In this document: piece after piece, positions 44,139 through 51,937 of the stretch
How positions within the stretch are numbered: position 1 is the stretch's first letter
Layout: each line of letters begins with the position of its first letter
NCBI GenBank assembly: GCA_030428905.1
Contig: JAUIED010000004.1
Coordinates: forward strand, 1 to 64,000
Direction of reading: 5' to 3'
Source of the DNA: Gammaproteobacteria bacterium
GTDB taxonomy: Bacteria; Pseudomonadota; Gammaproteobacteria; Pseudomonadales; Azotimanducaceae
Length of the DNA: 64,000 nucleotides
Position numbers and translations under genes: made by a program
The notes under the pieces: model-generated
Database searches by the model: none
What the model saw: only the letters and a program-made list of their open reading frames with translations
What the model was told of the DNA's origin: nothing

Positions 44139-45314
44139 ATGACGCACGGCTATTTTTCCGAGGAGCGCAAGCTCATCCAGCAGACGGCGCGGGAGTTCAC
44201 CGCCCACGAGGTGCTGCCGGTGGCCAACCGGCTCGATCCGGAGCAGGGGCTCATCCCCCGTGAGTTGATCGAGAAGATGGGCCAGCTCGGCTACTTCGGC
44301 ATTCTCATTCCGGAGGAGCTCGGCGGTCTCGGCCTCGGCGTGTTCGAGTACTGCCTGGTGGCGGAGGAACTTGCCCGCGGTTGGATGAGCGTGGCCTCCA
44401 TCATCGCCCGCGGTAACGGCTTCTACCGTTCTATTCCCGGCTGGGGTGCAGAGCGGGAGGAGAAGATCGCGCGCATGGCGGTAGGTGACTACCTCGGCGC
44501 GTTTGCCATGTCGGAGCCCAGCGCCGGTTCTGATATGGCCGGGGTGCGCTGCCGTGCCAGGCTGGACGGCGACGAATGGGTGATCAGCGGCAACAAGTAC
44601 TGGTGTACGTTCGCTGACGGTGCCGACTTCATCAGCGTCATTTGCCGCATCGACACCGACGATGATGCCCGTCAGGCGGGCATGAAGAGCATCAGCGTGG
44701 AGAAGCCGCGCGGTGAGCTGCCGGCCGGCGTCACCGGCAGCCCCATCCCGAAGGTTGGCTACCACGGCTGGAAAACCTGGGAGCTGCACTTCGACGAGGT
44801 GCGCGCGCCGAACATCGAATCTCCCCCCGAGGCGCGCCGCGGCGCGCCGGGCATGAGCGGCGGCTTCGTCGGCATCCAGCAGGGCCTGGAGGTGGCGCGG
44901 GCGCATACTGCCGCCCGCTCCATCGGCGCGGCCGAAGGCGCCCTGCAGGTTGCTGTGGCCTACGCTGCGGAGCGTGAGCAGTTTGGCCAGCCCATTGCCA
45001 AATTTCAGGCCATCCGTTTCAAGATCGCCACCATGGCGACGGAGATCGAAGCGGCCCGGCAGCTCATGTACTACGTGTGCAGCGAGATCGACTCAGGGCG
45101 CCGCTGCGACAAGGAGGCCGCCATGGTGAAGTACTTCGCGGCGGAGATGTCGGAGCGGGTCACATCCGATGCGCTGCAGATTCTGGGTGGTGCAGGCTAC
45201 ACCACGCACTACCCGGTGGAGCGCTACTGGCGCGATGCGCGGTTGACGAAGATCTTCGAAGGCACCTCGGAGATCATGCAGCGCATCATCTCTGACCGTA
45301 TTCTCGGCAAGTAG
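44139..45314 (+). CDS. Acyl-CoA dehydrogenase
   Basis: A 391-residue FAD acyl-CoA dehydrogenase: FAMSEPSAGSDMAGVRCRAR (about 125), the middle domain, YAAEREQFGQPIAKFQAIRF, and catalytic Glu374 in IFEGTSEIMQRIISDRILGK. GGGAGAGG precedes ATG 44139. It is first of three same-strand genes (dehydrogenase, MmgE/PrpD, alpha/beta hydrolase) and divergent from the DUF5916 gene. Oxidation of a branched or dicarboxylic acyl-CoA would suit the PrpD partner. Confidence 0.92.
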   Translation: MTHGYFSEERKLIQQTAREFTAHEVLPVANRLDPEQGLIPRELIEKMGQLGYFGILIPEELGGLGLGVFEYCLVAEELARGWMSVASIIARGNGFYRSIPGWGAEREEKIARMAVGDYLGAFAMSEPSAGSDMAGVRCRARLDGDEWVISGNKYWCTFADGADFISVICRIDTDDDARQAGMKSISVEKPRGELPAGVTGSPIPKVGYHGWKTWELHFDEVRAPNIESPPEARRGAPGMSGGFVGIQQGLEVARAHTAARSIGAAEGALQVAVAYAAEREQFGQPIAKFQAIRFKIATMATEIEAARQLMYYVCSEIDSGRRCDKEAAMVKYFAAEMSERVTSDALQILGGAGYTTHYPVERYWRDARLTKIFEGTSEIMQRIISDRILGK

Positions 45315-45325
45315 GAGGGGCGGGC

Positions 45326-46606
45326 ATGAACTACCTCGAAGCATGGAACCGTTTCGGCAGGCTGACCTACGACGACCTGCCGGAAGATGTGGCGCGTGTT
45401 GCGCACCATTGCGTGCTCGACTGGACAGGCTGCGCCTCAGCGGGCAGCCGTGAGCCGTTGGCGGAATTGTTGCGCGCCGAGTATGCGCATCGTGCAGGCG
45501 ACTGCCGCGTCATAGGCCATGACAAACAGGCAGATGCGGAGACCGCGGCGCTCCTCAACGGCGCCAGCGGCCATGCGTTGGATTACGACGACACCAACCC
45601 GGCGGTGGGTTGCCACGCCACCGCTCCCGTGTTGCCGGCGGTACTCGCAGCCGCAGACATGCTCGGCGCGTCCGGTGCCGATCTCATTACCGCGTTCGTA
45701 GTTGGGGTGGAGATCGAAGCCCGGGTTGGCCGCGCCATCGGCACCGAGCACTACAACCGTGGCTGGCATACCACGGCGACGTTCGGCGCATTCGGCGCGA
45801 CAGCGGCGGTAGCACATCTGTTGCAGCTCGATGGGGCGCAGTATGCCGTTGCTATGGGGTTGGCAGCATCTCGCGCGTCGGGGGTGAAAGCCAATTTCGG
45901 CACCATGACCAAGCCCTATCATGCCGGCCTCGCGGCTGCGTCTGGCGTTGCGGCAGCACAGCTCGCGGCGCGCGGTTTTACCGCCAACCCGGACGCCGTG
46001 TTTGGCAATCAGGGCTACCTGCAGGCGGCGGCGACGGGGCGCGCCTATGACGAGCGCGTGAACGCGGTGGCGGATCGCTGGCTGATCGCCGAGACCTTGT
46101 TCAAGCACCATGCAGCCTGCCATCTAACGCACGCGGCCATCGAGGGCGTACGATCATTGCGCCACACGGCGCCGCCGGCCGAGGTGCAGGAGGTGATCCT
46201 CACCGTGCATCCGTCCATCCTCGACGTGTGCGGCATTCCGGAGCCCGATACCGGCCTCGAGGGCAAGTTCAGCCTGCGCTGCACCGCAGCCATGGCGCTG
46301 CTCGGCATCGATACGGCGAACCCGCAGGTGTTCGTCGATGCGCTCATCCGCCGCGACGATGTGCAACACACCCTGCGCCGGGTGACGGTGGAGACCGATC
46401 CTTCGCTGACAACCATGCAGACGCGGGTGAATCTCCTGTGGGGCGATGGCGAGCGACGTGAGGCCTGGCACGACACCAACCTGCCGGAGCGGGACCTTGA
46501 CCGTCAGCAGCAACAGTTGCTCGCCAAGTTCGAAAGCCTCACAGGGGACGCGCGTCGCGGCGAGGCGATCCTGGGTCTCGGTTCGCAGGCGCACATCACG
46601 CTATAA
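45326..46606 (+). CDS. MmgE/PrpD family protein
   Basis: A 426-residue protein of the 2-methylcitrate dehydratase/cis-aconitate decarboxylase/iminodisuccinate epimerase family. HVLDWTGCASAGSREPLAEL, NGASGHALDYDDTNPAVGCH (conserved Asp-His cluster about 85-98), AFGATAAVAHLLQLDGAQYA and a C-terminal lid domain are visible. GGAGG precedes ATG 45326, eleven bases after the acyl-CoA dehydrogenase. The substrate within the family is not predictable. Confidence 0.88.
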   Translation: MNYLEAWNRFGRLTYDDLPEDVARVAHHCVLDWTGCASAGSREPLAELLRAEYAHRAGDCRVIGHDKQADAETAALLNGASGHALDYDDTNPAVGCHATAPVLPAVLAAADMLGASGADLITAFVVGVEIEARVGRAIGTEHYNRGWHTTATFGAFGATAAVAHLLQLDGAQYAVAMGLAASRASGVKANFGTMTKPYHAGLAAASGVAAAQLAARGFTANPDAVFGNQGYLQAAATGRAYDERVNAVADRWLIAETLFKHHAACHLTHAAIEGVRSLRHTAPPAEVQEVILTVHPSILDVCGIPEPDTGLEGKFSLRCTAAMALLGIDTANPQVFVDALIRRDDVQHTLRRVTVETDPSLTTMQTRVNLLWGDGERREAWHDTNLPERDLDRQQQQLLAKFESLTGDARRGEAILGLGSQAHITL

Positions 46607-46637
46607 TCCGCGCCCCGCATCAGCAGTAGTCATCATC

Positions 46638-47501
46638 GTGCAGCCGCAACTGAAATACGCACACGTCAACGGCGTACGCCTGGCGTACTTCGAGCGCGGC
46701 GCCCGCCGTGACGACCTGCCGACCCTGTTTTTCGTGCACGCCACGGGATTTCATGGTCGGGTGTGGGACTATCACGCCGAGGCGTTTCCCGAGCATCACA
46801 TCATTGCGCTGGAGCAGCGCGGCCACGGACGCAGCGATCCGGTGGCAGTGGATCACTGGCGTACCTTCGGTGAAGACCAGGCAGCGTTCGTCGCGGCGCT
46901 GGGGCTAACCGACCTCATCGGCATCGGCCACTCCATGGGCGCTCATGCCATGATTCAGGGCGCAGCGTTCAGCGGCGTCTTTGCCAGCCTCATCCTGCTC
47001 GACCCGGTGGTTGCGGCGCGCGCTGACTACGCGGCACCACCCGTGGTGTGGCCTGAAGGCGCGCACCCGGCGAGCAAGCGGCGCAGCACCTTTGCCTCGC
47101 CGCAAGACATGAAAGCGCGTCTTGGCAGCAAGAGCGCCTTTCCCCTGTTTCATCCGCGTATCTTCGACGACTACTGCGTGCACGGCCTCGAGCGCACCGA
47201 GTCGGGCGAGTGGACATTGCTGTGCCGCCCAGAGGTCGAGGCGGCGGTGTACGCCAACGCCCGCAGCAACGGCGCGATCTACGATGCCGTCGCGAGCCTC
47301 GACATTCCGGTGCTCGTGGTGCGGGCGCAGGCAGCCGAACCCGGCGAGGAGATGAATTTCTCTCGGTCACCCACATCGCCGGAGCTGGTGCGGGCGTTCC
47401 CTCAGGGTAGGGAGTTGCACTGGGCGGACTGCACCCACTTCATTCCCATGGAACGGCCGGATGCGGTGGTGGCGCTGATTCGCGAGGCGGCGGCCGTTTA
47501 G
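46638..47501 (+). CDS. Alpha/beta hydrolase
   Basis: A 287-residue alpha/beta-hydrolase: LFFVHATGFHGRVWDYHAEA (oxyanion region), HIIALEQRGHGRSD, nucleophile elbow GIGHSMGAHA (Ser near 103) and catalytic His in DCTHFIPMERPDAV. The start is GTG 46638. A TATAAT at 46602-46607 overlaps the end of the upstream gene and could give it its own promoter, although no -35 is evident. It ends four bases inside the convergent DUF454 gene. Confidence 0.82.
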   Translation: MQPQLKYAHVNGVRLAYFERGARRDDLPTLFFVHATGFHGRVWDYHAEAFPEHHIIALEQRGHGRSDPVAVDHWRTFGEDQAAFVAALGLTDLIGIGHSMGAHAMIQGAAFSGVFASLILLDPVVAARADYAAPPVVWPEGAHPASKRRSTFASPQDMKARLGSKSAFPLFHPRIFDDYCVHGLERTESGEWTLLCRPEVEAAVYANARSNGAIYDAVASLDIPVLVVRAQAAEPGEEMNFSRSPTSPELVRAFPQGRELHWADCTHFIPMERPDAVVALIREAAAV

Positions 47502-47791
47502 CGGCGCCGCACGTAGGCAGTCAACGCCGAAACGGAGAGAAGGCCCGCCAGCTTGATGCGTTGCCATTCGCTCAGGCCCTGGGCGGCGTCAAATCGCTCG
47601 AAGTAGGGCCGGAAATGGCGCTTGCTGCGCAGCTTGCGGCGCAACCGCTCGCTGGCCCCCACGAAACACACCGCGGCGATGGCGAAGAAGACAATTCCCG
47701 GCAGCACCGGCACGACAATACCGATGAATCCGAGCACCGTGGCGGCCATGCCAACGCCGATGAGGCCGAGTTTGCGGGCGGTCTGCTTCAT
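47498..47791 (-). CDS. DUF454-like small inner membrane protein
   Basis: A 97-residue protein with two adjacent hydrophobic segments (LGLIGVGMAATVLGFIGIVV and PVLPGIVFFAIAAVCFVGAS) followed by a very basic loop (ERLRRKLRSKRHFRPYFERF). The PVLPG turn and basic segment resemble the YbaN/DUF454 family. Function unknown. ATG 47791 is used. A CMD gene pair lies upstream on the same strand. Confidence 0.6.
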   Translation of the reverse strand: MKQTARKLGLIGVGMAATVLGFIGIVVPVLPGIVFFAIAAVCFVGASERLRRKLRSKRHFRPYFERFDAAQGLSEWQRIKLAGLLSVSALTAYVRRR

Positions 47792-47887
47792 GATCTGCTC
47801 TGGGTTTTCCTGGCTGAGGGTCCTTGGGTGTTGCAATTCACGGGCCAGGCTGCAGGCCGCAGAACGCCGTCTGTCTAGACGCAGGGC

Positions 47888-47912
47888 CTGGCGAAATACG
47901 CCAGATTTTGGT
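47888..47912. terminator. Hairpin between CMD pair and DUF454 gene
   Basis: CTGGCG (47888-47893) and CGCCAG (47899-47904) pair around AAATA; on the plus strand ATTTTGG follows. It lies 12 bases beyond the 3' end of the minus-strand CMD gene. The T tract is on the plus-strand side, so directionality is uncertain. Confidence 0.35.
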
Positions 47913-47915
47913 GTT

Positions 47916-48431
47916 TCAAACGCTGCCGGGCGTGGGCAGCACGGTGGTTTCCATCTGCTCCGGTTCGAGCCCTAAGCAGATAAGCACCTTGGACATGCCG
48001 AGAAAGAGGCCAACGCCCATTGCGGCCTCCACGATCTGTTCGTTGGAAAACTCGGCCTGCAAAGCAGACTTCGTCTCGTCGGTCAGCCTGTGTGGATCGC
48101 CGATGAGCGCGTCGGTGAGCTGCAGCAGGGCGGTTTCTGCCGGGCTCAGGTGATCTTCGTAGCCGTCGGCAACCAGGCTCGCTCTGTCTTCCGTCAGCCC
48201 CGCTGCACGAGCGGAGTCGAAGCGCACGTTGCGTCAGTAGCCGCAGTCGGTGATGCGGGCGTTGCGCAGCCGTGTCAGCTCCTTCAGCTCCGGCGCCAGC
48301 ACGCCGTTCTGCCAGAACTCGGCGTAGAGCTCGAAGAAGCGGCCGATGATGTCAGGGGTGTGCGCCATGACGGAGCCGAAGTCGGCGGCCTGGCGCGGGT
48401 CGGCGGCGCCGATGCGCGGTGTGGTGGACAT
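47916..48431 (-). CDS. Candidate selenocysteine-containing CMD/AhpD-like protein (in-frame UGA)
   Basis: From ATG 48431 the frame encodes 65 residues to TDCGY, meets TGA at 48236-48234, and continues in the same frame with RNVRFDSARAAGL for another 105 residues to a normal stop at 47918-47916 (171 aa in all). CMD/AhpD-type proteins have a redox CxxC followed by N-x-R. Here the UGA occupies the second cysteine (Cys63-Gly-Tyr-U66-Arg-Asn). Helices on both sides (VMAHTPDIIGRFFELYAEFW; PAETALLQLTDALIGDPHRL) are intact. The start is coupled to the upstream CMD gene by a one-base overlap (TGATG). The alternative is a TGC/TGT to TGA nonsense mutation. Selenocysteine needs selA, selB, selC and selD elsewhere in the genome. 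Confidence 0.6.
48188..48222 (-). promoter_or_regulatory. Candidate bacterial SECIS hairpin
   Basis: Directly after the in-frame UGA the mRNA can form a seven-pair stem CUCCGCU/AGCGGGG (18-24 with 30-36 bases after UGA) closed by the pentaloop CGUGC. An internal loop and a four-pair lower stem CUUC/GAAG (12-15 with 43-46) lie below it. Bacterial SECIS elements are stem-loops about this far downstream with a G-U in the apical loop; here GU is at +26/+27. The structure was drawn by eye and its stability has not been calculated. Confidence 0.45.
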
Positions 48432-48877
48432 CAGGCAGTCACTCCCAGGGTGATTTTCCAGCGGCAGATCACGTCAAAAAACGCACACGCGGTGAGCAGG
48501 GCGACAGTGCCCTGGTCGCCGAGCGCGGCCTGCACCGCATGCACCTGTTCGTCGGCCATGCCGTGGTGGTTGAAAGGAATGGTATCGGCTATCGCCAATA
48601 CCTGCTGCTCCTCGGCGGAGAACATGGAGAAGTCGCCTCGCTTGAGCGCCGAGAGCTCCGCCTCCGAGCAGTGTCCGTGCCGCTGCTGCCATTCGGCGTC
48701 GCAGCCGTGCACCGCGGCGATGCGCAGCCGGCAGAGCTCGCGCAACCGGTCAGGCACGGCCTGCGATCGGCACAGCGTCTCGTAGAAAGCAGTGAACCGT
48801 TCCATCAGTTCCGGCCGTGCGCCCAGCACGGTGCTGAGATCGGTCGCTGCGCTTGCGTTGCCTTCGAGCCAGGTCAT
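48431..48877 (-). CDS. CMD family protein, partner of the UGA-containing gene
   Basis: A 148-residue CMD/AhpD-fold protein: VLGARPELMERFTAFYETLC, RLRELCRLRIAAVHGCDAEW and QQRHGHCSEAELSALKRGDF, then SAEEQQVLAIADTIPFNHHG. Only one cysteine (Cys in HGCDAEW) remains at the CxxC position. I use ATG 48877; GTG 48892 is an alternative. Its stop overlaps the start of the UGA-containing CMD gene (TGATG), so the two are translated together and may form a mixed oligomer. Confidence 0.82.
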   Translation of the reverse strand: MTWLEGNASAATDLSTVLGARPELMERFTAFYETLCRSQAVPDRLRELCRLRIAAVHGCDAEWQQRHGHCSEAELSALKRGDFSMFSAEEQQVLAIADTIPFNHHGMADEQVHAVQAALGDQGTVALLTACAFFDVICRWKITLGVTA

Positions 48878-48916
48878 GCGGTTAGGATACACGGCTCAAA
48901 CCCACCGGAGAATCGT

Positions 48917-49738
48917 ATGACCGCGCCGCTCGATGTGTTTGCGCCGAACCTCTTTGCCGACAAAGTGGTGCTTGTCACCGGCGGTGGTCGCGGCATCGGC
49001 CGCGAGGTGGCGCTGGCGTTTGCCCGGCTGGGCGCTCACTGCGTGGTAACCGGTCGCCACCAGGAAACCCTCGAGGAGACGGCGCAGATGGTGCGCGCGC
49101 ACGGCGTGCGCTGTCTGCCGCTGGCCATGAGCATCCGCGATCTCGCGCAGGTGGATGCCACGGTGGAGCAGGCTGTGCAGGAGATGGGCCGCATCGACTT
49201 TCTCATCAACAACGCCGGTGGCCAGTTTCCGTCACGACCGCTGGACATCAGCGACAACGGCTGGCGCTCGGTGATCGATTTGAATCTCAACGGCACCTGG
49301 AACATGACGAGCCGGGTCGGCCGGCACATGGTTGGCAACCGCTTCGGCGCTATCGTCAACATCGTGCACATCTATTCCTACGAGCGTGGCGCCCCGGATT
49401 TCGCGCACTCCGGCGCGGCGCGCGCGGGTGTGGTGAACCTGAGCAAGTCCCTGGCCTTTCATTGGGCGCGGCACAACGTCACGGTGAACTGCATCGCACC
49501 CGGAACCATCGAAACCGAGGGGGTGCGCGAGGAGGAGTTCGCTGCATCTGACAAGGCAGACTACGAGCGGTTGGCAACCGAGCAGATACCGGCAGGCAGG
49601 CTCGGGCGGGTAGATGAGACGGCGGCGATGTGTGTGTATCTCTGTTCACCGGCGGCGCGCTACATTACCGGCACCGATCTCGTGGTGGACGGCGCCAACT
49701 ACCTCGGCAACTGGGTGCCCATCATCGACCCGGAGTAA
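48917..49738 (+). CDS. Short-chain dehydrogenase/reductase (dienoyl/enoyl-CoA reductase-like)
   Basis: A 273-residue SDR: VVLVTGGGRGIGREVALAFA (cofactor motif), FLINNAGGQFPSRPLDISDN, and C-terminal YITGTDLVVDGANYLGNW. The usual YxxxK is replaced by AHSGAARAGVVNLSK, as in the branch containing 2,4-dienoyl-CoA and peroxisomal enoyl-CoA reductases, which often lack the catalytic Tyr. GGAG precedes ATG 48917. It converges with the TetR gene, overlapping it by 17 bases. A role in acyl-CoA metabolism fits the alkane-hydroxylase neighbourhood. Confidence 0.85.
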   Translation: MTAPLDVFAPNLFADKVVLVTGGGRGIGREVALAFARLGAHCVVTGRHQETLEETAQMVRAHGVRCLPLAMSIRDLAQVDATVEQAVQEMGRIDFLINNAGGQFPSRPLDISDNGWRSVIDLNLNGTWNMTSRVGRHMVGNRFGAIVNIVHIYSYERGAPDFAHSGAARAGVVNLSKSLAFHWARHNVTVNCIAPGTIETEGVREEEFAASDKADYERLATEQIPAGRLGRVDETAAMCVYLCSPAARYITGTDLVVDGANYLGNWVPIIDPE

Positions 49739-50324
49739 CCCACCGCTTGCGCCAGGAGGCCAATGTGCGGTCGACCATGGCTTCGACCTGCGCGTGGGAG
49801 GGCACATCCCGGAACAGCAGCCCAGGCACCAGGGTGAAATGCTCGATGGCGCCGCGCAGTTCCATGCCTGCCTGTAATCGATCCGTATCGGGCCGCAGCA
49901 CATGCCGGGCAATTTCTGCCTGGAACTCGTTCAGAAAGATGGCCGCACCGTGCGTCGCCAGGTGCTCACGAAAGCCGGCGTCTGGCTCGTTGATGACGGC
50001 CCGTAAACAACCCAGCACCAGCTCATCGCTGAGGAGTGTGGCGTATCGCAGGCAAAGCTCGCGTAGAGCGTCCCGACCTTGCATCGGCGCTTCTGCCGAG
50101 GCGACGATGACGTCCTCCACCAGGTAGCGCACCACACTTGCGAAGATGTCTTCCTTGGCGTCGAAGTGTCGGTACACCGTGGCGGTGGACACGCCGGCCG
50201 CATCGGCCAGGCGTGCCATGGACACGGCCTGCAGGCCATGCTCGGCAAACAGCCGCGTGGCTGCGTCGATGATGGCCTGCCTTTTTTCTTCGGCGCGGTT
50301 CTTGCGAAACGCCTCGAGGGTCAT
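49722..50324 (-). CDS. TetR family regulator in the CYP153A operon
   Basis: A 200-residue TetR: RQAIIDAATRLFAEHGLQAV, HTH MARLADAAGVSTATVYRHFD, then a ligand-binding domain with a C-terminal VEAMVDRTLASWRKRW. It begins three bases after the CYP153A stop, so it is cotranscribed with the enzyme it probably controls. A 22-bp palindrome on the CYP153A promoter is a suitable site, implying autoregulation. Confidence 0.88.
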   Translation of the reverse strand: MTLEAFRKNRAEEKRQAIIDAATRLFAEHGLQAVSMARLADAAGVSTATVYRHFDAKEDIFASVVRYLVEDVIVASAEAPMQGRDALRELCLRYATLLSDELVLGCLRAVINEPDAGFREHLATHGAAIFLNEFQAEIARHVLRPDTDRLQAGMELRGAIEHFTLVPGLLFRDVPSHAQVEAMVDRTLASWRKRWVTPGR

Positions 50325-50327
50325 GGG

Positions 50328-51569
50328 CTACACGCGCTGTACTCTCACGGGGAGCGCAGTGTAGCCCTTCACGAACGGTGAAGGCACGCGCTGCGGCTCG
50401 CCCACCACTTCGATCTTGTGAAAGCGCTTGTGGATTTCCTCCCACAGCACGCGTAGCTGCATCTCGCCGAGCCGATTGCCCATGCAGCGGTGAATGCCGA
50501 AGCCGAACGACAGGTGCTGGCGGGCGTTGGGGCGGTCGATGATGAGCCGCTCCGCGTCCTCGAACACGGTTTCGTCGCGGTTGCCTGACACGTACCACAT
50601 CACTACTTTGTCACCGGCCTTGATCTGTTGCCCGCCGAGCAGGGTGTCTCGGTTGGCCGTGCGGCGCATGTGCGCCAGCGGCGTCTGCCAGCGGATGATC
50701 TCCGCCACCATGTTGGGGATGAGCGCGGGGTTGGCGCGCAGCTTGTCGTACTCTTCCGGGTGCTGGTTCAGTGCCAGCACACCGCCGGTGATGGAGTTAC
50801 GCGTGGTGTCGTTGCCGCCGACGATGAGCAGCAGCACGTTGCCGAGGTACTCCATGGGTTCCATGTTCCGCGTCGCCTCGCCGTGGGCGAGCATGGAGAT
50901 CATGTCGCCGGTAGGCGGCTCCTTGACCTTCTGGTTCCACAGTTCGATGAAGTACTGCAGGCATTCGAGCAGCTCCTCGCGGCGTTGCTCTACCGTTTCC
51001 ACCAGGCCGCTCTCCGGGCCTGCGGTGGTGATGTCAGACCAGCGCGTCAGCTTGCGCCGTTGTTCGAACGGAAAGCCGAGGATGGTGGCCAGCATCTGCG
51101 TTGTCAGCTCGATGGACACTCGGTCTACCCAGTTGAACGTCTCGCCTACCGGCAGGTCGTCAAGAATCTGGCCCACGCGTTCGCGGATGATGGATTCCAG
51201 GCCCGACAGATTGCGCGGCGATACCACGGGTTGCACCACCTTGCGCTGCTGGTCGTGTTTCGGCCGGTCCATGGCGATGAACATGGGCATGTAGAAGTCT
51301 TCGGGCTGGTCGAAGATGGTGATGCTCGGCTCGGAGCTGAACAGTTCGTGGTTCTCGTCCACGTCCTTGATCAGGCGATAGCTCGACACCGACCAGTAGG
51401 GGCCGAAGGGGCTGTCCGGGCAGTAATGCACCGGCGCATCGCGGCGCAGGCGTGCGAAGTAGTCTGCCTGCATGTCGTCGCGAAACAGGCGCCCCTGGCC
51501 GACGTCGATGTCGGCCAGCGGCATTGTCCAGGCGTCCGGATACTCGTGGTTGATGCGGGCTTCGCTCAT
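50328..51569 (-). CDS. CYP153A-type alkane (fatty acid) terminal hydroxylase
   Basis: A 413-residue P450 that closely follows the CYP153A pattern: FIAMDRPKHDQQRKVVQPVV, ETFNWVDRVSIELTTQMLAT, LLLIVGGNDTTRNSITGGVL (I-helix), EIIRWQTPLAHMRRTANRDT (ExxR region), heme loop FGFGIHRCMGNRLGEMQLRV with Cys362, and end region FVKGYTALPVRV. CYP153A enzymes hydroxylate the terminal carbon of medium-chain alkanes or fatty acids using ferredoxin and ferredoxin reductase; neither is nearby. ATG 51569 (MSEARINHEYPDAW) is used rather than the long frame to 51647. Followed by tetR. Confidence 0.92.
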   Translation of the reverse strand: MSEARINHEYPDAWTMPLADIDVGQGRLFRDDMQADYFARLRRDAPVHYCPDSPFGPYWSVSSYRLIKDVDENHELFSSEPSITIFDQPEDFYMPMFIAMDRPKHDQQRKVVQPVVSPRNLSGLESIIRERVGQILDDLPVGETFNWVDRVSIELTTQMLATILGFPFEQRRKLTRWSDITTAGPESGLVETVEQRREELLECLQYFIELWNQKVKEPPTGDMISMLAHGEATRNMEPMEYLGNVLLLIVGGNDTTRNSITGGVLALNQHPEEYDKLRANPALIPNMVAEIIRWQTPLAHMRRTANRDTLLGGQQIKAGDKVVMWYVSGNRDETVFEDAERLIIDRPNARQHLSFGFGIHRCMGNRLGEMQLRVLWEEIHKRFHKIEVVGEPQRVPSPFVKGYTALPVRVQRV

Positions 51570-51601
51570 GGTGCGGGGTTCCGTAGTGGTTGATGTGCGT
51601 A

Positions 51602-51637
51602 TGGTAGCGATTGCTAACGAAAATGCAACGTTTCGTT
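51602..51637 (-). promoter_or_regulatory. CYP153A promoter with TetR-like operator
   Basis: AACGAAA (51616-51622) and TTTCGTT (51631-51637) form a 22-bp perfect dyad with an 8-base spacer. On the minus strand the spacer contains the -35-like TTGCAT (51628-51623), followed after 16 bases by TACCAT, about 30 bases ahead of ATG 51569. Binding of a TetR dimer here would block RNA polymerase. The operon's own TetR is the likely ligand. Confidence 0.5.
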
Positions 51638-51937
51638 TAGAAAGCATTGCCCTAGGTAGGTTTTGTGTAGGAAGCCATCCGGATTGAATGTGATGCCGAA
51701 CCAGCAGATAGGCTTTGCGCGGGCAATCGGGCGGTGTAGACTGCGTGGCCTCGGCAATATGCCGTGGGCGAAGGCAGCAACGCCTTCAGCCTGAACGACC
51801 GCAGAAGCGACGGCGGCGCCAGCTTGAAAGGGCAGGCCCGGCGTAGAGCGCTGCGGTTTTCTGTTTGCTCGCGAAACTGTTTTTCTACTGAAAGCAGTGC
51901 GACGAACGGAGAAAAGGAATGCGAATGGAGAGCGTTT
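51638..51937 (+). other. Leader/promoter region of the infC operon
   Basis: Together with 51570-51637 this makes a 368-base gap between divergent CYP153A and infC. TTGCGC (51715-51720) and TAGACT (51737-51742), 16 bases apart, are a weak candidate promoter reading right. That leaves a leader of about 190 bases before infC with several short dyads. The thrS gene that often precedes infC is absent. A frame in phase with infC extends upstream to 51764 but its residues do not look like IF3. Confidence 0.35.

Noticed and set aside
44069-44140. ATG 44140 as the DUF5916 start
   Set aside because: It would overlap the divergent acyl-CoA dehydrogenase ATG by two bases, leaving no promoter, and would bury the signal peptide 30 residues inside.
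46602-46607. Perfect TATAAT overlapping the PrpD stop as a strong promoter
   Set aside because: No -35 hexamer is found at 16-18 bases upstream; mentioned only as a possibility with the downstream hydrolase.
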